Source: Promicromonospora panici
GTDB taxonomy: Bacteria; Actinomycetota; Actinomycetes; Actinomycetales; Cellulomonadaceae
Assembly (NCBI RefSeq): GCF_900608595.1
Contig: NZ_UWYY01000025.1
Span: forward strand, 1 to 64,000
Reading direction: 5' to 3'
Length of the DNA stretch: 64,000 nucleotides
This document shows positions 58,606-64,000 of the stretch, piece by piece. The translations under genes were made by a program, and so were the position numbers. Each line of letters opens with the position of its first letter. Position 1 is the first letter of the stretch. Below the pieces are notes generated by a model. The model saw only the letters and a list, made by a program, of their open reading frames with translations. It was not told the DNA's origin and searched no databases.

Positions 58606-59754
58606 TCAGGCGGCCCGGTCAACGGCGGCGTGGGCCAGGTCCGTGAGCACGCCCCGGCCGGGCTCGCTCAGGTCGGCGAGGTCCAGCAGCGCGTGGGCCC
58701 GGACGGCGAGGTCGGCGATGAGCTGCTCGACGGCCTCCAGTGCCCCGGAGCGGACGATCACCTCGCGCACGCGCGCCACGTCCTCGTCGGACAGGCCGGG
58801 GTCGCCCAGCGCGGTGGTCAGGGCGGCGGCCTCGGGGCCGTCGACGTCGGGCAGCAGCGCCAGCGTGCGTGCCACGACCACCGTGCGCTTGCCCTCGCGG
58901 AGGTCGTCGCCGGCGGGCTTGCCGGTCACCGCCGGGTCGCCGAACACGCCGAGCACGTCGTCCCGCAGCTGGAACGCCTCGCCGAGGGGCTGGCCCGCCG
59001 CCTCGATCCCGGCGGCGGCCTCGGCGCCCGCCCCGGCCAGCAGCGCGCCCAGCGCGAGCGGCGCCGCCACCGAATAGCTCGCGGACTTGGCGCGCAGCAC
59101 CTTGCGGGCGCGCTCCTCGTCGGAAGCCGGGTCGTCGCCCCAGGGCTCGGCCTGGACCAGCACGTCGAGGTACTGGCCCACGACCACCTCGCTCTGCATC
59201 GCGTCGAAGCGGGCGCGGGCAGCCTCGGCGACGTCCGGCGGCAGCGGAGCGAGCGCCGCCGACAGCTCCCGCTGCGCCGCCAGGAGGACGAGGTCGCCGA
59301 GCAGGATCGCGGCGGCGTCACCGAACCGCGCCGGCTCGCCGGCCCAGCCCGCCTCGGCATGCCGGGCGGCGAACGCGCGGTGCGCCGTGGGCCGCCCGCG
59401 GCGCGTGTCGGAGTTGTCCATCACGTCGTCGTGCAACAGCGCCGCCGCCTGGAAGAGCTCGAGCGCCGCACCCACACGAACCGTCGCGACCCGGGCCGGG
59501 TCCAGGCGATCCGGGGAGCCGCCGTGCGCGCGGAAGGACCAGTAGCAGAACGCGGCCCGCAGGCGCTTTCCGCCGTTGAGCAGCCCCGCCGCCTCGCCGA
59601 CCATGGCCTCCGCGCTCGGGCTGATCGCACTGACCTCGGCGGCCAGCCGGCCGAGGTGGGCGGTCACGGCCGCGTCGACGTCGGCACGAAGGTTCTCGGC
59701 GTCGAGGAGGGCTGCGGGGTTCAAGGCACCGGTATGGGCGGGTGAGACGGACAC
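58606..59754 (-). CDS. Polyprenyl diphosphate synthase
   Basis: A 382-residue trans-prenyltransferase chain-elongating with isopentenyl diphosphate. First Asp-rich motif LLHDDVMDNSDTRRG, second QLRDDVLGVFGD, plus GGKRLRAAFCYW and GKPAGDDLREGKRTVVVARTL. Product length (probably C20 or longer) cannot be told without modelling. The GTG start at 59754 has TAGGCT 6 bases upstream. Adjacent to pknL, as idsA2 is in mycobacteria. Confidence 0.93.
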   Translation of the reverse strand: MSVSPAHTGALNPAALLDAENLRADVDAAVTAHLGRLAAEVSAISPSAEAMVGEAAGLLNGGKRLRAAFCYWSFRAHGGSPDRLDPARVATVRVGAALELFQAAALLHDDVMDNSDTRRGRPTAHRAFAARHAEAGWAGEPARFGDAAAILLGDLVLLAAQRELSAALAPLPPDVAEAARARFDAMQSEVVVGQYLDVLVQAEPWGDDPASDEERARKVLRAKSASYSVAAPLALGALLAGAGAEAAAGIEAAGQPLGEAFQLRDDVLGVFGDPAVTGKPAGDDLREGKRTVVVARTLALLPDVDGPEAAALTTALGDPGLSDEDVARVREVIVRSGALEAVEQLIADLAVRAHALLDLADLSEPGRGVLTDLAHAAVDRAA

Positions 59755-59760
59755 GACCCC

Positions 59761-59766
59761 AGCCTA
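59761..59766 (-). promoter_or_regulatory. -10 element of the polyprenyl synthase gene (leaderless)
   Basis: TAGGCT on the minus strand, 6 bases before the GTG at 59754, inside the end of the lipoprotein gene. Confidence 0.5.
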
Positions 59767-60333
59767 TGGGGTGCGGACGGTGCCACTGATCGAGGCGAGC
59801 CGCCGGTCGCCGTCGTCGAGCACGCCCACGACCAGCGACTCCTGGACCTCGCCCGCCTTGGTCTGGGTCACCCGCAGGAACGCGGTCTGCTCGGTCAGGC
59901 CGCTCGAGTCCGGCGCCGCGATCTGCTTGAAGCCCTGGCCGACCAGTATCGACTCGGCCTGCTCGACGACCTTCTTCGCCGAGAGACCGGACGCCAGGTT
60001 GAGCGTCACCTGCGTCATCGGGGTGCTCTTGGTCTTCGAATCCTTGGGCGCGGCCACGGGCTGCGCCGACGAGGCGAGGATGGTTGCGCCCTTCGGCAGC
60101 GGGAACAGGTCGGCGGGGAACCCCTGCGCGTACGTGCCGACCGCCGACGAGGGGTCGAAGGTCGGCAGCTCGGTGGGCCCGTCCGACGCGACGGTGCGCG
60201 GCTCCGGCGTGCGCTCCGCGGTGGTGGCGGACGCCGGTGGCTCCGTGCCCGCGCCGCACCCCGCGGTCGCGAGCGCCAGCCCGACGGCGGCGGCGAGCGC
60301 TGCCGTGCGGCGGCCGGAGGCGAGGTGGGGCAC
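59764..60333 (-). CDS. Hypothetical lipoprotein
   Basis: A 189-residue secreted lipoprotein: signal RRTAALAAAVGLALATAGC with the lipobox cysteine, a Thr/Ser/Pro linker, then a small alpha/beta domain (PADLFPLPKGATILASSAQPV, STPMTQVTLNLASGLSAKKVVEQAESILVGQGFKQIA). No family was recognised. TACCGT is 7 bases before GTG 60333, favouring it over GTG 60342. Confidence 0.78.
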   Translation of the reverse strand: MPHLASGRRTAALAAAVGLALATAGCGAGTEPPASATTAERTPEPRTVASDGPTELPTFDPSSAVGTYAQGFPADLFPLPKGATILASSAQPVAAPKDSKTKSTPMTQVTLNLASGLSAKKVVEQAESILVGQGFKQIAAPDSSGLTEQTAFLRVTQTKAGEVQESLVVGVLDDGDRRLASISGTVRTP

Positions 60334-60340
60334 GTCGGAC

Positions 60341-60346
60341 ACGGTA
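60341..60346 (-). promoter_or_regulatory. -10 element of the lipoprotein gene (leaderless)
   Basis: TACCGT on the minus strand, 7 bases before the GTG at 60333. Confidence 0.45.
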
Positions 60347-60463
60347 GCCCGAGAGACCCTCGTGAGGACAGCGCACCGCTTGGAGGTCAACCACAGGCGA
60401 TCCGTTGTCCACACGGCCCGCCTGGGCGCGCAGGTGCTCTGCCAGGCGGCTGGGATCGATGAC

Positions 60464-61876
60464 ATGAACCCCAAGGACATCACCTCCAAGAACCTCGGCC
60501 GCCGGACAGCGCTGCCGAACGCCACAGTGGTCCGTGTGGCCGGACCCGAGGATCTGCTCGCCTACATCCCCTACCGGCTCGGCTTCGAGCCCGCGGAGTC
60601 CGTTGTCGCGGTGAGCCTGACCGGGCCGCGCCAGCGCGTCGGGCTCGTGGCACGCGTCGACATCGACGACCTCCGCCTGCGCCGGCCCGACGAACCGGAC
60701 GGGCCCGACGGCGCGGCCACCGCGCGCTGGCTCACCGACCACGTGGTGGCCGACGGCGCGGACCGCGCCGTGGTGGTGCTGTACACGGCCTCCGACGCGA
60801 CGGCGCCGTACGGACCGCCGCGGCGGGCCGCGGAGGTGCTGCGGGCACGGCTCGAACGGCGCCTGCCCGGGGTCGAGGTGTGGCTCGTCGCCCCCACGGG
60901 CTTCCGGGCGCTCGACTGCACCGATCCCGCATGCTGCCCGCTCGGGGGCCGGCCCCTGGGCGCGCTCAAGAGCAGCCGGGTCGCCGCCCACATGGTGCTG
61001 GACGGCCGGACCGTGGCCCGGACCCGCGAGGAGCGGTACGCGCTGCGGCCCGCACCGGAGGTGGCACGCACCCGGGCGCGGCGCGCGGCGGCGCGCTGGA
61101 GCGACACCCACCGGCGGCTCCTGAACGGGACCCGGTTCCCGGACGGCTGCGCGCCCATCGACCGGGCGGTGCAGGTCAGGGTGGCGGTGCCGGACGACAG
61201 GGCTGCGCCGGTCGAAGAGGCGATGCCGGTCGAAGAGGCGATGCCGGTCGAAGAGGCCGTTCCGGTCGAAGCGGCGCAGGCCGTGCGCGCCCAGCAGGCG
61301 CTGGCGGAGTGGGGAGCCGAGAGCCTCGGCGTATGGCGCACAACGGTCCGCGGAGCGGCTGGCGCGGGCCCCGGCCAACCCGTGGTGCTCTCGCCGGTCG
61401 ACCTCGGCAAGATCGGCGCGGCGCTCGCGGACACGCCGGTGCGGGACGCCGTGCTGCTCAGCCTGGCGCCAGGGACCGAGGAGACGGCGCTGCGGACCGC
61501 GCGGCGCGAGATGGACGGCGACACGGACACCGCCACGGGGACCGTCATGGCCCGGATCGTCGACCCGGAGCAGGGCGTCCCGCCGGACGAGGAGATCACC
61601 CGGCCGGCCCGCGCGGTCCTGGAGGCGGTGGTCACGCACGTGCCGCGCAACCGGCGCGCCCCGGCGTACCTCCTGCTGGCCCTGATCGCGTGGTGGCACG
61701 GTGACGGCGGTCTGGCGGCCGAGCGGGTGTCGGACGCACTCGGGGTGGACCCGGACTACCGGCTGGCGCTGCTGCTGCGTGGCGCGATCGTCGGGGGAGT
61801 CCCGCCCGGATGGGTGCGGCGCGACCGCGCCGCCTTCCACGACGGGCAGGAGCCGGAGGACGCGGCCGCCGTGTGA
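60464..61876 (+). CDS. DUF4192 protein
   Basis: A 470-residue cytosolic protein of actinobacterial DUF4192. Recognisable parts: VRVAGPEDLLAYIPYRLGFEPAESVVAVSL at the start, LVARVDIDDL, GTRFPDGCAPIDRAV, and the C-terminal RAPAYLLLALIAWWHGDGGLAAERVSDALGVDPDYRLALLL, resembling a helical repeat. The function is unknown. An inserted linker has MPVEEA-type tandem repeats. Confidence 0.9.
   Translation: MNPKDITSKNLGRRTALPNATVVRVAGPEDLLAYIPYRLGFEPAESVVAVSLTGPRQRVGLVARVDIDDLRLRRPDEPDGPDGAATARWLTDHVVADGADRAVVVLYTASDATAPYGPPRRAAEVLRARLERRLPGVEVWLVAPTGFRALDCTDPACCPLGGRPLGALKSSRVAAHMVLDGRTVARTREERYALRPAPEVARTRARRAAARWSDTHRRLLNGTRFPDGCAPIDRAVQVRVAVPDDRAAPVEEAMPVEEAMPVEEAVPVEAAQAVRAQQALAEWGAESLGVWRTTVRGAAGAGPGQPVVLSPVDLGKIGAALADTPVRDAVLLSLAPGTEETALRTARREMDGDTDTATGTVMARIVDPEQGVPPDEEITRPARAVLEAVVTHVPRNRRAPAYLLLALIAWWHGDGGLAAERVSDALGVDPDYRLALLLRGAIVGGVPPGWVRRDRAAFHDGQEPEDAAAV
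61207..61278. repeat. 18-bp tandem repeat inside the DUF4192 gene
   Basis: GCCGGTCGAAGAGGCGAT-type units, about four copies with decay at the end, encode MPVEEA repeats in a linker. Confidence 0.85.
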
Positions 61877-61915
61877 GGCACTAACTGGGCCTGGTGTGGG
61901 GTAGCGTCGGTGGAC

Positions 61916-62281
61916 ATGACGATCGTCGTCGGCCACCTCGCCACGCCCGAGGGCCAAGAGGCTCTCAGTACCGCTGTCATCGAGGCCAGGGAGCGCAAGG
62001 TCCCGCTGGTCGTCGTCACGAGCGGGAAGCGCCCGCTGGAGGAGTGCCAGGCCGAGACCGACGAGCTGGTCGGCCGGCTCGGCCCCGAGGTGGACGTGCG
62101 GGTCGAGCAGGGCACCGGCGATCTCGCCGAGGACCTGATCCGCACCGCGACCAGCACGGGCGCGGGGCTGATCGTCATCGGGCTGCGCAAGCGCAGCCCG
62201 GTCGGCAAGCTGATCCTGGGTGCGGGCGCTCAGCGGATCCTCGTCGAGGCGCCCTGCCCGGTGCTGGCCGTCAAGGTCTGA
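61916..62281 (+). CDS. Universal stress protein (UspA)
   Basis: A 121-residue single-domain Usp: TIVVGHLATPEGQEALSTAVIEA, DLAEDLIRTATSTGAGLIVIGLRKRSPVGKLILGAGAQRILVEAPCPVLAV, with the ATP-site GxxxxG...S/T pattern (GLRKRSPVGKLILGAGAQ). Stress-linked, role unknown. ATG 61916 is preferred to GTG 61910. Its stop codon lies in the first unit of a 15-bp tandem repeat. Confidence 0.9.
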   Translation: MTIVVGHLATPEGQEALSTAVIEARERKVPLVVVTSGKRPLEECQAETDELVGRLGPEVDVRVEQGTGDLAEDLIRTATSTGAGLIVIGLRKRSPVGKLILGAGAQRILVEAPCPVLAVKV

Positions 62282-62339
62282 TCCGAGAGGGTCTGATCCG
62301 AGAGGGTCTGATCCGAGAGGGTCTGATCCGAGAGGGTGG
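62280..62339. repeat. 15-bp tandem repeat at the end of the Usp gene
   Basis: GATCCGAGAGGGTCT repeated four times (the last ends GTGG), beginning at the Usp stop codon. Confidence 0.9.
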
Positions 62340-62457
62340 CCGTCCGGGCCTGGTCCGCCGTCGGATCAGGCCGGGACCGGGCCGTGCTCCGAGCCTGTTC
62401 CTTGGCTTGGTCGCGGGCATCTTGCCGCGACCGGGAATGGTCGGGCCACCTCGTTCG

Positions 62458-62486
62458 TTGACTCTTGGCACGCGAAAACAGATACA
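62458..62486 (+). promoter_or_regulatory. Sigma-70 promoter P1 of the principal sigma gene
   Basis: TTGACT (62458-62463) and GATACA (62481-62486) separated by exactly 17 bases. Confidence 0.6.
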
Positions 62487-62536
62487 CCCGCGGGGCAGCC
62501 CCGCCCGACGTGACTTCGAACTGACTTTGCCCGTAT

Positions 62537-62555
62537 CACCGCGTTCGTCGCGGTG
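62537..62555. promoter_or_regulatory. Inverted repeat at the P2 promoter
   Basis: CACCGCG-TTCGT-CGCGGTG, 7-bp perfect arms, lies where a -35 element would be for P2. Confidence 0.5.
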
Positions 62556-62572
62556 TACACGGATGCCGACTG

Positions 62573-62578
62573 TACAAT
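62573..62578 (+). promoter_or_regulatory. -10 element P2 of the principal sigma gene
   Basis: TACAAT with TG immediately upstream, followed by an unusually AT-rich ATATATATG. No -35 element matches at 16-18 bases. Confidence 0.45.
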
Positions 62579-62588
62579 ATATATGTTC

Positions 62589-62627
62589 GCCGGCGGAAGA
62601 AGAAGGTCCAGTGAAGGCCCCGCCGGC
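62589..62627 (+). promoter_or_regulatory. Leader hairpin
   Basis: GCCGGCGG (62589-62596) pairs with CCGCCGGC (62620-62627) in the 5' leader. Confidence 0.4.
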
Positions 62628-62663
62628 GGTACACCGCCCCCTCGAATGCCGAAAGGTCGGTTT

Positions 62664-62682
<19 letters not shown>
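62611..62682 (+). CDS. Possible 23-codon leader peptide
   Basis: GTG at 62611 follows AAGAAGG by 4 bases and reads 23 codons (VKAPPAVHRPLECRKVGLWR...) to a TGA at 62680-62682, overlapping the sigma-factor start by 19 bases in another frame. It may couple translation to the sigma gene. Evidence is only the ribosome site and overlap. Confidence 0.3.

Positions 62683-64000
<1,318 letters not shown>

Larger units (their letters stand above)
62340..62663. other. Upstream region of the principal sigma factor gene
   Basis: About 320 bases without a long gene, containing two promoters, an inverted repeat, a leader hairpin and a short leader ORF (listed separately). Confidence 0.6.

Noticed and set aside
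59318..61957. 879-codon frame opposite the DUF4192 gene and overlapping the polyprenyl synthase
   Set aside because: Arg/Gly/His-rich composition typical of antisense frames; crosses several supported genes.

Overview
The window is 64 kb of very GC-rich chromosome from an actinobacterium. Several things suggest Micrococcales close to Promicromonosporaceae or Cellulomonadaceae: an actinobacterial bc1-aa3 respiratory branch (diheme QcrC, separate CtaF), a PASTA-domain kinase beside an Rv2175c-type regulator, a plant-biomass style sugar operon, and many leaderless GTG/ATG starts. This placement is inferred from gene content and order, not from a database search. No rRNA, tRNA, prophage, insertion sequence or CRISPR array was seen.

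Layout. 1-2.0 kb: 2-oxo-acid dehydrogenase E2 (partial) and dihydrolipoyl dehydrogenase. 2.3-7.2 kb: small conserved gene, leucyl aminopeptidase, then an overlapping operon of two membrane proteins, pyrD, a 69-residue protein and a DUF1445 hydro-lyase. 7.2-14.0 kb is an accessory, decaying stretch: a frameshifted MerR gene with its operator, a frameshifted MMPL exporter with an intact TetR repressor and twin operators, a MocR regulator divergent from a YczE-like membrane protein, and a scrambled sigma factor fused to the tail of another gene. 14-20.5 kb: aldo/keto reductase, DUF3043 protein, M20 peptidase, thioesterase, nadA with a DJ-1/PfpI protein. 20.5-22.4 kb: a sulfur/Fe-S group (erpA; tusA and a cysteine desulfurase-like protein with no lysine at all).

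22.7-35.7 kb is the respiratory core: ctaC-ctaD-ctaF, a lipoprotein, trpD with a receiver-only response regulator, ctaE-qcrC-qcrA-qcrB, sodA and a second, orphan qcrB. 35.8-38.8 kb: stand-alone RAM-domain protein, exonuclease/GIY-YIG fusion, purC. 38.9-47.7 kb: a six-gene sugar operon (binding protein, two permeases, GH1, PF10091/GH144-like secreted hydrolase, GH13) divergent from a LacI regulator. 47.8-64 kb: plsC, ROK glucokinase, fadD15-type acyl-CoA ligase, GNAT, PPi-type phosphofructokinase, class II DAHP synthase, Rv2175c/PASTA kinase pair, polyprenyl synthase, lipoprotein, DUF4192 protein, universal stress protein and the start of the principal sigma factor. The order pknL-Rv2175c, aroG, plsC, fadD15, trpD, ctaE-qcrCAB, ctaC, pepA, E2 broadly matches the Mycobacterium tuberculosis Rv2172-Rv2215 neighbourhood as I recall it. 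The sugar operon and the decayed stretch therefore look like insertions into an old conserved backbone.

Two genome-style features recur. First, about fifteen genes have a TANNNT hexamer exactly 6-7 bases before the start codon, the signature of leaderless mRNA. Second, intergenic gaps, mostly between convergent genes, carry several families of long palindromes. One is built from tandem 16-bp modules arranged as inverted arrays.
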